From contig NC_045436.1 of NCBI RefSeq assembly GCF_002776525.5, positions 48,467,313-48,531,312 of the forward strand: DNA of 64,000 nt. The letters are read 5' to 3'. The position numbers and the translations under genes are program-made. Shown here piece after piece: positions 1 through 9,795 of this stretch. The first letter of the stretch is position 1. Every line of letters begins with the position of its first letter. The DNA comes from Piliocolobus tephrosceles (taxonomy: Eukaryota; Chordata; Mammalia; Primates; Cercopithecidae). The notes under the pieces were generated by a model, which saw only the letters and a program-made list of their open reading frames with translations, was not told the origin of the DNA and searched no databases.

Positions 1-99
1 CTTTCAATATTCTGTTCAAGTCACCTCACAAAGCAGCTGACCCTGACAGAAAATACCTGATGTGACATAGGTAACCCTTCCATACTCTGTTGCCTTTTT

Positions 100-295
100 C
101 TTCATAGCAGATGTCACTATCTGACATAATCTAAAGCTTTTTAGAAATTTCTGTTTTTCCAATTCCAGAATGTAAACTCCATGAGAGCAAGAACCTTATC
201 TGTTTTGTTTCAGTTGGATGCCCAGTGCCTGTAACACCAATGCGTAACAGGTGCTTGGTAAATATTGTTAGATGAAGAAATGAAATACAGGGATG
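100..295 (+). repeat. L2 LINE 3' end fragment
   Basis: Contains the L2 tail signature: AATGTAAACTCCATGAGAGC, then a cccagtgcctg motif and ggtgcttggtaaatattg, followed by a GATGAAGAAATGA-type tail. Confidence 0.7.
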
Positions 296-1179
296 TTTTT
301 ATCCACAACAGTATTATATATTTGGGGGGTGGTATAGCAAGAGCTCATTGCTCTCCCTAAATACTACTTGTCAGTTGTTCAAGAAGTGCCACTGGAAAAA
401 AGAGTAGCAGGGTCACTGGAAAATCATTAGCACAAAACTGGAAACATGTTAGTGTTCCCTCAAAAAGTGAACTTTTGACTTCTTAACAATATCATGAACT
501 GGGCTTGAATTCTCTGGAAGTGTAGCTAGAGGGAAACCAACATGTCATAGATAATCATTTTTTTCCGAACCATTTAAGAGTAAGTTGCAGAAAGAATGTC
601 TCATCACTGCTAAATTCTTCAATGTACATATCCCCCTCCCCCCAGACATTCTTCTACGAAACTACAATATAAATATCCAAGTCAGGAATTCACCATTGAT
701 AAAATGTACCATGCAATCTACAGATTTCACTGAATTTTTGCCCAGTGTTTATTTTTCCTTTCTGGTCTAGGAGCCAATCTGGGATATTTATTGTATGTAA
801 TTGTCATTTGGACAATTCTCTTCAATTTGGATCAGTTCTTCTGTTTTTCTCTGTCTCTCATAAGTTTTAAGAGTTTTGAAGAGCATAAACTTTTCATGTT
901 GAAGGGTGCCTCCCACTCTGGGTTTATGCGTTGTTTCCTTATGTCTAGACCATGCCATGTATTGTCCTTTTCAGGAACATGACAGAAATGACACAGTGAT
1001 CCCAGTGCATTTCATCAAGAGGTACATGATAGGACCCATTCCACAACTGGTGATGTTCACCATGATCACCTGCTCAACTTGGTGTCTCCCAGGCTCCTCT
1101 TCAATACATTCACCATTTATTGAATTAATAAGTATTTTTCAGAAGATACTTCAAGACTAGGCTAATATCCCGCTTCACG
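296..1179. other. Intergenic, no recognised feature
   Basis: AT-rich sequence upstream of RNF150 with only short chance ORFs. I recognise no repeat family or exon. Confidence 0.5.
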
Positions 1180-1860
1180 TCAAACACCTACCCATCTGCC
1201 TTAGTATCCATTGATGACTCTTGCCTAAATCAAACAACACTCTTGTCAAATGGTGACTTTCTATATCCATTAATCCTTATCAGTAGGTATTTCTACCATA
1301 AGGAAGAGCTGTTCCTCCCTATTTATTTATTTACTCCATCATTTATCTGTATTAACATTAGCACGGATTCATGCTTTATTCAATAGGTTGAAATCAATTA
1401 CTAGGATCATTTATTTTGATGTTCAGACTGTCCCAGATTTGGCCAGCTGGAGACCTTTCCAGCTGGCTCTTGTGTCCTTGTGACATACTCCCATCATGCT
1501 TGGAACATTTCCTCACAAGAGGTTAAAGGCTCACTCTGTACTTTCCCAGTGCCAGCCCCAGAATCAGCCCTGCTTCCTTTTCATGGAGGATGCTATTTAG
1601 AAACCAACATCTTTTGGTCACTTGATGTGTCTTTTGCTTTTGGCCTCTAAATGGAGAGAGTTATGGTATACATGTGTGCACACACGTAAATATATATACA
1701 TATAGTTTTTGAGAAATGATTTCATACTCGATGTTAATCCACCCTAAAGCCTCAAGGTTATTTATAGCTCACTTTCTTTCCATATTTGTTAATTCCTTCT
1801 CCAACAGTAAGAAACCTGGCTCCTATTTTACTCAATGTTTTACTTATTAGTCCAAGAGCC
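1180..1860. repeat. Ancient L1-class (L1M-like) repeat region
   Basis: Phrases such as GTCCCAGATTTGGCCAGCTG, the doublet ttccagctggctcttgtgtcc, and tccaacagtaagaaacctgg match an old mammalian LINE 3' region I have seen in many loci. The exact subfamily is uncertain. The AT-rich patch at 1670-1702 is part of it. Confidence 0.4.
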
Positions 1861-2909
1861 CTGTAATTAAGCAATCTTCCAGCCATGCTGCTTCCTTGAC
1901 CCTGTCATCTCTTTAGCACCTAACTTTTCCAAAGGAAAGAAGGGGTAAGGGATAGTCACAGTCTTCGTGACATAGCTTCTCCAAGTCTTCCAGCTGGAGA
2001 AAAAACTGCTAAGCAATAAAGACGACTGGGGAAACACTGTGGGTTACTAAAGGCAACTGCTCAGAACCTAGCGGGGGGTTTCTAGCAGTGGACTCCTCCC
2101 TCAGATCTCTGGTGGTTCAGGAACCAGCAGCCAGGTGTCCCCACTTTTGCCTCCTTGGCAGTAAGCGCTATAAAAAGCACTGTCCCAATTGCCTAGAAGC
2201 CTATTTTCTAAAGTGAATAAGCTAGGAACACATACAAATTCAGCACATCAAATGCCATAGAGACAAATTCTTCTAAGTAGTTCTTGTGCCTGCTTCTAAT
2301 TTGGGTATAGCTGAGGCTCTTTGCCCTCCCTTAACAGCCACCAGCCCTTTGTACTGCTGCTGCAAAGAGAAGTTGTACTGGTGGACATTCATTAACGAAG
2401 AGCTGTAAACGTGTTAAAGTCCTGGGGAAAAGGCAGACTTTCATTTTTTAAAATTTAAATCCTGGGTTCTCTGAAAGAGCATCAGGTGGGAAACAAATGT
2501 GAATGATAGAGAACCATCACACAAATATTTTTAGAGACTATATGGCAGGCATCTCAAGCCAAGGGAAAGGATATCCACCATGCAAACGTCTAATTGGTAA
2601 GGAATTGTGCTGTACCACAGTTTTAAGAACACTACACTAGGGGGACTGTACTGTCCGCTCACTATTGTAATCTCTATGTATAGTTGGAGAGCACACTATA
2701 AACAATAACCCAAACAAACCTTCATTGCCTGTTGGTGCTGCGAGTCCCCCGTTCCCAGTCATGATAATCAGAATAAACAATCCAGAAATGTCTCACCCAG
2801 TTTTTCTTCTTATACTGTGAGAAAACACCTATTCTGTAAGAAAACAAATGTTGCATGTTTGCTTCCAGGTGGGCAGTAGGAAGCCCATTCTTACCTTAAC
2901 AGAGTGGTT
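1861..2909. other. Intergenic, no recognised feature
   Basis: Unique-looking upstream sequence. No repeat, exon or RNA gene was recognised. It may contain distal promoter elements, but nothing specific can be claimed. Confidence 0.5.
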
Positions 2910-3058
2910 GTTAGACCAGCAGCATCAGTAGCACCTGGGAACTTGTTAGAACGTATATTTTAGGGCTCTACCCGAGATCTACTGAACCAGAAGCTTTGTG
3001 GCAGCACCCATCAGTCTGAGCTTTAAAACTAAAGGTTTGATAGCCACTGACCTAGGTA
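2910..3058. repeat. MER5/MER20-like hAT-Charlie nonautonomous DNA transposon
   Basis: Shows the typical order: gaccagcagcatcagtagca, cacctgggaacttgttagaa, then the central actgaaccagaagc and a tail gttTGATAGCCACT. About 400 bp upstream of the CpG island. Confidence 0.7.
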
Positions 3059-3389
3059 TTCCGGAAGTAGCGTTGGAAGGACCTCGATACCAAACCACCT
3101 TACACTTTGACTTTAGGATAGGTAATTAGGAACTCACGGCAGTACTTCCAGCAAACGGGACGGTCGTTTACGAGACGCACATACATTTGCTAAATATAAC
3201 GCTCAGGAAGTTATTCCTGTACTCATAGGTCCAGGGGTCGCTTCCCCTTTACTCTCACCTGGATCAATTCGCCGATTGAGTCTGAATTTGAGACCCAGCA
3301 GGGGTCGCTGCTGCCCATAAAGAGAGACCAAGGGAACATGGCAAGAGAATCCCAAGGGCTTTGACATCACACTAAGCTCCTCCTTGCAC
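3059..3389. other. Promoter-upstream unique sequence
   Basis: No repeat recognised. It holds the ETS-type and CRE-like single sites described under the CpG island. CpG content is already slightly raised (for example near 3160-3205). Confidence 0.4.
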
Positions 3390-3434
3390 GCACACATTAT
3401 ACACACACACACAAACATACAGACACACACACAC
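3390..3434 (+). repeat. Imperfect CA microsatellite at the CpG island edge
   Basis: Alternating CA with scattered T/G interruptions (ACACACACACAC blocks near 3402-3412 and 3423-3434). It is directly joined to the GC-rich promoter region. Confidence 0.85.
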
Positions 3435-3723
3435 GGACCGCGTACTCCGCTCTGCCCGCTCGCTCCCCGAGCCCGCCCCGCCCGCGGCAAGTGTGTGCCC
3501 AGGCGCAGCTACCGGCGAGGCCAGCAGCGCAGCGCCCACAGCCTGAGGGAACCGGCGCACGGCAGCAGCGGCTGTCGCGGCTGCAGCCGGATCCGCGCGC
3601 CTCCGCGCTCAGTGGCGGCAGCCAGGACACCCGCGGCAGCACTCCGCACCGCAGCACCCCAGACTACGAGCAACCGTGACTGCCCCCGCCACCCTGCAAG
3701 TTCCTGGGCCCCCGGCCACCCTT

Positions 3724-3948
3724 ATGAGAGAAAGCGAAGCCAGGCGAAGAAGCAGGACGCTCGGCAGCAGGACTCCTCTGCAAGCCCCGCGGGCCCTCTG
3801 TTCCCGCGTCCCCCGGGCGCCCAAGAAGCAAAATGCAACCGCCGCGCTACGGCTGAGAGGGGAAGGGGCCAGCGCCATCCGCTCTCCCGGAATCCGGTCC
3901 CCGCGGCGGCTGCGCGTCCCGGCCGCGGCCCCTCGGGCCCGGGAGTGA
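3724..3948 (+). other. Candidate upstream ORF 1 (74 codons) in the RNF150 leader
   Basis: An ATG at 3724 opens a 74-residue Arg/Ala/Pro-rich frame that stops at 3946-3948, about 107 bases before the main start. Its start context is weak (C at -3, A at +4), so leaky scanning would be expected. It matters only if transcription begins upstream of 3724. The composition is that of GC-rich leader sequence and no domain is recognisable, so any role would be regulatory. Confidence 0.35.
3833..3856 (+). other. Candidate upstream ORF 2 (7 codons) in the RNF150 leader
   Basis: ATG at 3833 encodes MQPPRYG and stops at 3854-3856. It has A at -3, a better context than the longer uORF, and overlaps it in another frame. 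A minimal uORF about 200 bases before the main ATG is compatible with reinitiation. Function is inference only. Confidence 0.35.
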
Positions 3949-3994
3949 GCAGCAGCAGGAGGAGAGGCGGCCGGCCCGGGGTTGGCCGGGGCTA

Positions 3995-4040
3995 GGGAGG
4001 AGGGACGGGGCGGAGGGAGGGCGCGGGGGCGGGGAGGGGG
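3995..4040 (+). promoter_or_regulatory. Eight G-tracts just upstream of the RNF150 start (potential G-quadruplex)
   Basis: Runs of three to five G occur at 3995-3997, 4002-4004, 4007-4010, 4015-4017, 4019-4021, 4025-4029, 4031-4034 and 4036-4040, separated by short loops. The block ends 15 bases before the ATG on the coding strand, so it should be in the mRNA leader as well as in promoter-proximal DNA. It also contains GC boxes. Confidence 0.6.
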
Positions 4041-4055
4041 CCCCGGCGGATAAAG

Positions 4056-4542
4056 ATGGCAATGTCTCTCATCCAAGCGTGCTGCAGTCTGGCTCTCTCA
4101 ACATGGCTGCTTTCCTTTTGTTTCGTGCATCTGCTCTGCCTGGACTTTACAGTGGCCGAGAAGGAGGAATGGTACACCGCCTTCGTGAACATCACCTACG
4201 CGGAGCCCGCGCCGGACCCCGGGGCCGGGGCGGCGGGCGGCGGCGGCAGCGCGGAGCTGCACACGGAGAAGACGGAGTGCGGGCGCTACGGGGAGCACTC
4301 GCCTAAGCAGGACGCCCGCGGGGAGGTGGTCATGGCCAGCTCGGCCCACGACCGCCTGGCCTGCGACCCCAACACCAAGTTCCCCGCCCCGACCCATGGC
4401 AAGAACTGGATAGCCCTCATCCCCAAGGGCAACTGCACGTACAGGGATAAGATCCGGAACGCGTTCCTGCAGAACGCCTCCGCGGTGGTCATCTTCAACG
4501 TGGGCTCCAACACCAACGAGACCATCACCATGCCCCACGCGG
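4056..4542 (+). CDS. RNF150: RNF150 exon 1 (partial CDS; N-terminus of transmembrane RING E3 ubiquitin ligase)
   Basis: Codes for residues 1-162 plus the first base of codon 163, ending in phase 1 at a consensus donor. Seen: a hydrophobic stretch at about residues 10-31 followed by FTVAEKEEW, fitting a signal peptide cleaved near residue 34; a Gly/Ala-rich patch at about 56-64; sequons at N45, N126, N140 and N154; and PA-domain-like sequence from about residue 100 (GKNWIALIPKGNC, then ASAVVIFNVGSN). The ATG has A at -3 and G at +4. I recognise the sequence as RNF150 of the goliath/GRAIL (PA-TM-RING) family. In that family the luminal PA domain is thought to recruit substrates and a cytosolic C3H2C3 RING binds E2 in endosomal or secretory membranes. 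The rest of the PA domain, the membrane helix and the RING must lie in exons beyond this window. Alternatives RNF128, RNF130 and RNF13 are less likely because their N-termini differ. Confidence 0.92.
4236..4250 (+). repeat. Short GGC trinucleotide run inside RNF150 coding sequence
   Basis: Four GGC codons plus AGC encode GGGGS at residues 61-65, following a GAGAA stretch. It is an in-frame low-complexity linker between the signal peptide region and the PA domain and could vary in length between individuals or species. Confidence 0.7.
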
Positions 4543-4551
4543 GTGAGTGGC
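4543..4551 (+). other. Splice donor of RNF150 exon 1
   Basis: GTGAGTGG follows the last exon base, an almost perfect match to the donor consensus. The reading frame stays open past it to 4769, but the encoded residues become Trp/Gly/Arg-rich and stop resembling the PA domain. This supports ending the exon here with one base (G) of a glycine codon carried to the next exon. Confidence 0.88.
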
Positions 4552-4860
4552 CCAGCTGGCGCGGGGGAGGGGAGCCGGCGGGGACGGAGGTGCCTAGAGG
4601 GATCCAGCGTCTGCCTCCAGGCTCCTTCTGGGAAGTCCGTGCGGCGCGGAAACCGTGTCTAGGTTCCCTGGACCGACTAAGTTTTGCTCCGCGGCACTTG
4701 GGAGGCTTACAAAGAGGAGAAGATGAACTGTATTGGGGAGGGGAGAGGCTGCCAGAGAGCTTGGCATAGCGCCACTTGGACAAGGGTTCAACGTGGCGGG
4801 CTAACTTTTCCGAGGGGGCCCTGGAAGGTGGGGTTTGGAGGGCAGGGCTCCTATACTATT

Positions 4861-6171
4861 CTAGGTTAGTGACCGGCCCAGCACCTGTTTGGAACAAGCA
4901 GATCTGGTAACACAGCACCGCTCTTGGGTCTGTGCATCAGGTATACCCTGATGCAGGCGTCCCTGTATAGCAAGAGAGGAGTAGGGTTACCTGCTGGCAG
5001 CTCACCACCGCGAACTTGCTATTGAGGTTTCATCTCTTGGTGGGAGAGTTTCCCCTTCTGGGTTTACGCACTGCATTAATCATATTAAAAGTACTACGCT
5101 CTGCCAGGCTGTCATCCAGAGAAACTGACAGGTGGCCACGATGGTAAATAACAACAATCCTCAACAAGCCAAGAAGAGTGTGATGGCCCTAAAGTTATAA
5201 TTACTTTTCTAATTATTGCATTATCCTTTGCCTGATTGGGAGGTTAAATATGCTGAAGGTTTTCTTTCTGGCTAGAATGAAGGGATTTCAGACTAGAGAG
5301 AGTAAGCTTTTGTTAATGATTGCAGGTACCAGGACTAGAAATGCATTACTGTCCCAAAACTCAATACCACATATGCCTGACATAAGCAATGTTTCCCTGG
5401 TGGTAGGAACACCCTCCCCCCAAAAAAGCCATCCCCGGGCTTGTTGACATAAGTCCATAAGCCACTAGTTTTAGCAGGCTAGCCTCCTTATGTCGGGGCT
5501 TGCTACTTGTGTTTGTGTGCCTGAGAAGTGGGCCCTCCTTCCCCAGAGGGGTTTCTGGGCCAAGACTGTGGCATCCAGTGCCCGGAAGGAGGGGAGAAAA
5601 ATGACAGATGCATTTTCTGAGTGGAGTCTCCTAATCAAAACATTATTTTCTTTAAAAACCGGATTTGAATAAATAGTTACGCTGCTGAAATGGAACACCA
5701 AGCTCTGGCTACATTTGCAGGGGTGTTCTCTTTGGGGACAAGTTTCCATTCCGAGAGCTCATGTCACCTGTTAGTGAAATATTCAATTGGTTTGTCTCCC
5801 GTAATCAACACCAGCTGTTTTAGTCAGGGAAATTTGTCAACCTTAACACAAACAGGTGGGGAGAAGAAATGTTCCACCCTTCTGAAACACAGACCAGAAA
5901 AATGCAGTGTGTTGATTAATGAAGAGGAGAGGCAGTTACTTAGAAAAGTTACAATACAGCACTTTAAGAATACTCGATATATTTTCTTGAACTGGACAGT
6001 TTTCTAAGGGAAAAGATTGTACTCTAACCTTGAGTCATAAGAGCACTACTGAAACTTTGATATTCAAGGATGTTAAGGACTGTGGAAAGCACTTTAAGTC
6101 ATGTAAAGTATCTTTAGATAAACATGTTACTTAATATTTAAAATCTCAATGGAGGAGGGGTGAAGGAGGCT
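4861..6171. other. Intron 1, unique sequence
   Basis: No repeat or exon recognised. The ATG-initiated frame at 5690-6007 (105 residues) has no domain, and its composition is that of AT-rich noncoding DNA. Confidence 0.5.
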
Positions 6172-6194
6172 TTGTTGTTGTTGTTGTTGTTGTT
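6172..6194 (+). repeat. (TTG)n microsatellite
   Basis: Seven uninterrupted GTT units followed by TT. Confidence 0.9.
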
Positions 6195-7254
6195 TAAACT
6201 CCAAGGAGATTGTTAGCTGACTGTGAGATTCTTTAATTGTTTCTCTGTGCATGTGCATGACATCTTAAACTCAACTTTGAACATAAAGTAAGAGGCATCA
6301 TTTGTTCCTGTCTAAAAAGGTTCTCTAAAACTGCCAACACATTGGATCAATTAATGGCTTGCTTATTTTTAAAGAAAGCACTAAGCAGATTTCCCACACA
6401 AATGATGCTTGATTAAGACAGTGGGAGTAGAAGGTTTAGTAATACTGTAGTTTGAATATTAAAGGCAAAACAAATTGGAAATCGTCTATTATCTAATTGT
6501 TCTGTTTCCAAAAATGTATTCATGCTATATCTGCCAATAGCCAGGAAACTCCAAATTATCTTCTGACATTTTGCCACATTAGGAGACTTTGTGTTCACTT
6601 TAGTCAGAGGCTAGCATTGATTTCTGCTAGACTGTCATTATGAGCAGATACATGACAGGGTAGCATGGCAAACCCTTGACTATACTCTGAAATTCTTCTG
6701 CCTAAATCTCAAACACCGCCAGCACTGGTCTGGATGTCAGTGTCTTCCATGTAGTCCAGATCTTGAAAGCTTTACTTTTTCTAGTTACATTTGAGGTCAG
6801 ATTTCTAAATTCAGTTTGAGAAACTGCACGTTTTAGGTGCTAATCAAATATTTTTATTTTGTGAACTTGGTGTACAATACCAGAGAATATTTGTATTTGA
6901 ACTTTTAAATTCAGTTTTCAAAAAGTTTTAAAAAATGCAAAAGCTGATGATATATCTGTCACCTTTGCTGTAGATCCTTTATTTTTGGAACTGATAGATT
7001 TCAGGTGAGGAGAAGGTCTGTCTTTAGTGTCATGCAACCTATCGTTTAACATCTGTGCATTTGCATATCTTGAAATTTAATTAAATAGAAATTGTTTTCT
7101 CCTTTTCATATACGTTTTCTGTTTTTTTCTTTTCCTGCTTAAATAATTTTGATTTTCTGCCACTTACTTAACTATGACTTCTCATTCAAAAAGACACCGC
7201 TTCTTCTGGGATAGACCAGTAGTTTTGCTTTATAACAAGTCACTTTCCTCCCCA
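6195..7254. other. Intron 1, no recognised feature
   Basis: AT-rich sequence with no recognised repeat, RNA or exon. Confidence 0.5.
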
Positions 7255-8045
7255 GTATAACAGCTTTATTGAAATATAAACATACTCTGCAGTTCACTCA
7301 TTTGAAGTATATATTTCAATGGCTTTTAGTGTATTGACTGAGTTGTGCAGCCATCATCACTATCTAGTTCTAATAAGAAACTTTTGTACTTCCACATTAT
7401 TCCCCAACTCCCCATTATTCCCCAACTCCTTAGTCACTCCCCATTATTCCCCAACTCCCAGCCCTAGGCTAATCTACATTCTGTCTTTATGTATTTAAAT
7501 GCCTCTTTTGTACCTTTCATGTAAAGGGAATCATGTAATATGTGGACTTCTGTGATTGGCCCCTTTGATTTAGCATAATCTTTCTAAGGTTCATTAAGGT
7601 TTTAGCATGCGTCAGTACTTAATCCCTTTTTATTGCCAAATAATATTTCATTATATGGACATATCACATTTTGTGTATCTGTTCATCAACTGATGGAAAA
7701 TTACGTTGTTTCTACTTTTTTATTGTTACAAAAATAGTGCTATGAACATTCATGTAAAATTTTTGTGTGGACATTTATCTTGTTTATATACCTAGGAGTA
7801 AGTAGAACTTCTGAGTCATATGGCAACTCTATAATTTAATCATTTGAGGACCTTCTAGACTGTTTTCCAAAGCAACTGCATCATTTCGCATTCCCACTAG
7901 CAGTGTTTGAGGGTTCCAGTTTCTCCACAGCCTCATCAACATTTGTTACTATCTTTTTTATTTTGTCCATTCAGGTGGATGTGAAGTGGTATCTTCATTT
8001 TGTTTTAAATTTTCATTTCCCTGATGACTAATTGTTACTTTTTAA
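7255..8045 (-). repeat. Ancient L1M fragment, antisense
   Basis: Reads as reverse-complement old L1: AACAGCTTTATTGAAATATA at the left, then ttgtgcagccatcatcacta, a gttcatcaactgatgga phrase and ccctgatgactaattgtta at the right. An internal 18-bp unit is locally repeated at 7398-7460. Confidence 0.75.
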
Positions 8046-8499
8046 CATACTCCTAATTCTTCTGCTTTTCATTTTATTCCCTTTTCCCTTATGCCCACCA
8101 TTATTTGTTCTTTTCCAGACTTTCAACTCATACACTGTTATCCTAGGGAAGAGAGAGAGTGATTAATAGAGAAAATCTGCTTCTCTCACTTTTTTTAAAA
8201 AGTCTATGGACCAGAGATTTATATGTCCCCTATTAAGGGACATAAGGCTGTATCTTTAGTGCAAGAGCACCAAGAAGGCCATAGCAAAAAGCTATAGAGA
8301 AATGCATCTTCCAACTAGTAAAAGCCCCAGAAGTGAACTTTCATGTATAGGCAAAGTCTGTGAGACCCACATTACCTCCTCAAAGCTGGTCTGATGCCTG
8401 CCTGTGAAGCTTCTTTCAGTGTACCCTAAGGAAATTGAAGATATCAGAAATTTCTAGAGGCAGTTTAGGGTGCTGCCTCTAGAAATAATTAGGAGTGTA
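8046..8499. other. Intron 1, unique, contains a perfect hairpin
   Basis: No repeat family recognised. A 14-bp perfect inverted repeat lies at 8450-8486, directly before a MIR. Confidence 0.45.
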
Positions 8500-8705
8500 G
8501 CCTCTAGAGCCAACCACTTGGATTTGTGTCCTGGTGGCACTACTTTCTCACTGTGTATCTTTGTGCAAGTTAGCCTCTCAGGTCTTGGGTTTCCTCATCT
8601 GTGAAGTGGAGGATAACACCATCTACCTTGATTGCTTGTTATGTGAATTAGATGGATTAATGCATGTACAGTGCTTAAATCTGTGGCTGGCACAAAGCAG
8701 TAAAA
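8500..8705 (+). repeat. MIR SINE
   Basis: MIR core order is visible: tctagagccaaccacttggattt, tgtgcaagttagcctctcag, ttcctcatctgtgaagtgga and gcttaaatctgtggctggca. Confidence 0.8.
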
Positions 8706-9588
8706 AAATGTTGACTGTTCTAAGCATTGGACTCAGTGACACACAGTGACATGAAGGAGCTACAGACTGGATCATCATACTTCTGAGGCTCGCTGAGTTC
8801 CTGGCAGCCTTGGGAAAGAACTCCTTATTTACCCTTTCATACTGAAGAGGCCGGAGCAGTGGTGCCAATTTTTTTGTGGCTCAGTGAATTGAAACAGGGT
8901 GTTCCAGCTCCCTCTGAATGATGAACATTTAAGATTCTCCTATTGCATTTGTACTTTCTTTTGGCTTAAATTGAAATTTCATCGTAGCAAGGGCATGTGT
9001 GATAAAAATGGTAGTCTGTATGCAGGCTGTTTGTGACTGAGTGGTGATGAGGTAATGGTGTGTGTTTTTTTTTTTCTTTTTTAAAGTGTGTGTTTGATAT
9101 CTTTCTGTTTGTCTATTGCTAGTACATAGTCAACAGGAAATTAAACATCTAGCTGTCTAGGAAGAACTTTTGTGAGACTAGGTCCCTAAGAGCAACTTGG
9201 AGATGGAGGAAGGGAGGCAATGGTTGCAGTAACTCTGGAGAACATGCTCGACTCTTGGAAAGGAGGAGCCTAGGATGGAGTGTATCTATGTGTTCTAGAC
9301 TTCTCCAAGGTTGGAGGCAAAATGTAGTAGATCTACTGAGGCTCTTCCTCCATAGATGGGTGCTCAGAGTTCAGTGTATGGATTCATGCTACCTTTATGG
9401 CCATTACTTTGATTGCTGAAGTCTACCTATGTCTTCAACTCTGTAAAGGACCTAGCTGCTTTAATTTTAAAAAGTTTTTTTTTTTTCTTCAGGACTCATT
9501 TTTCTAGAATATTTGTGTATACTTTTGCTTTACATTTTCCTTTAAATGATAAGATTAGCTCTCTTTTTTTTTTTTAGCATGCTGGGTA
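8706..9588. other. Intron 1, no recognised feature
   Basis: Only homopolymer T runs (9067-9084, 9474-9487, 9565-9577) stand out. Confidence 0.5.
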
Positions 9589-9795
9589 ATAATAACATTG
9601 ACCAAATAGTGCTTACTCTGTACCAGGCATGTTCTAAGCACTTTATATGTATATAAATTTGATTCTCACAACAACATTGTGAAATAGTTACCCTTACTGT
9701 CTCCGTTTGATGGATGAGGAAACTGAGGCAAACTGTATAACTTGGTCATGCAGGCAGTAAGTGGTAGATCTCGGCTTGCAACCCAGGCGGTCTGT
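9589..9795 (-). repeat. MIR SINE, antisense
   Basis: Contains the reverse-complement MIR signature: taccaggcatgttctaagca, gatgaggaaactgaggcaaa and gcaacccaggcggtctg. Confidence 0.85.

Larger units (their letters stand above)
3430..4860 (+). promoter_or_regulatory. CpG island with RNF150 promoter and 5' UTR
   Basis: GC content and CpG density rise sharply after the CA repeat at about 3434 and fall off by about 4860, against AT-rich flanks. GC-box cores appear at 3471-3487 (two adjacent CCGCCC) and near 4007-4034. I see no convincing TATA box near the start codon, so a dispersed CpG-island promoter is expected. The transcription start cannot be fixed from sequence alone. An ETS-type CCGGAAGT at 3061-3068 and a CRE-like TGACATCA at 3362-3369 lie just upstream and are weak single-site matches. 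Confidence 0.8.

Noticed and set aside
3384..3995. 203-residue + strand open frame across the CA repeat and CpG island
   Set aside because: Starts at TTG rather than ATG, is His/Thr then Arg/Pro/Ala low complexity, and overlaps promoter and leader sequence. GC-rich DNA is stop-poor by chance.
4543..4769. Read-through of RNF150 exon 1 to give a 237-residue protein
   Set aside because: Residues after 162 do not resemble the PA domain and a consensus donor lies exactly at the family-expected position. An intron-retained isoform cannot be excluded but is not supported.
4286..4783. 165-residue minus-strand open frame opposite RNF150 exon 1
   Set aside because: Mirror of the GC-rich coding exon and donor region. 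No domain recognised and no independent start evidence.
7398..7460. Spaced direct repeats suggestive of a CRISPR-like array
   Set aside because: Only three copies, no regular unique spacers, inside an L1M in a vertebrate genome.
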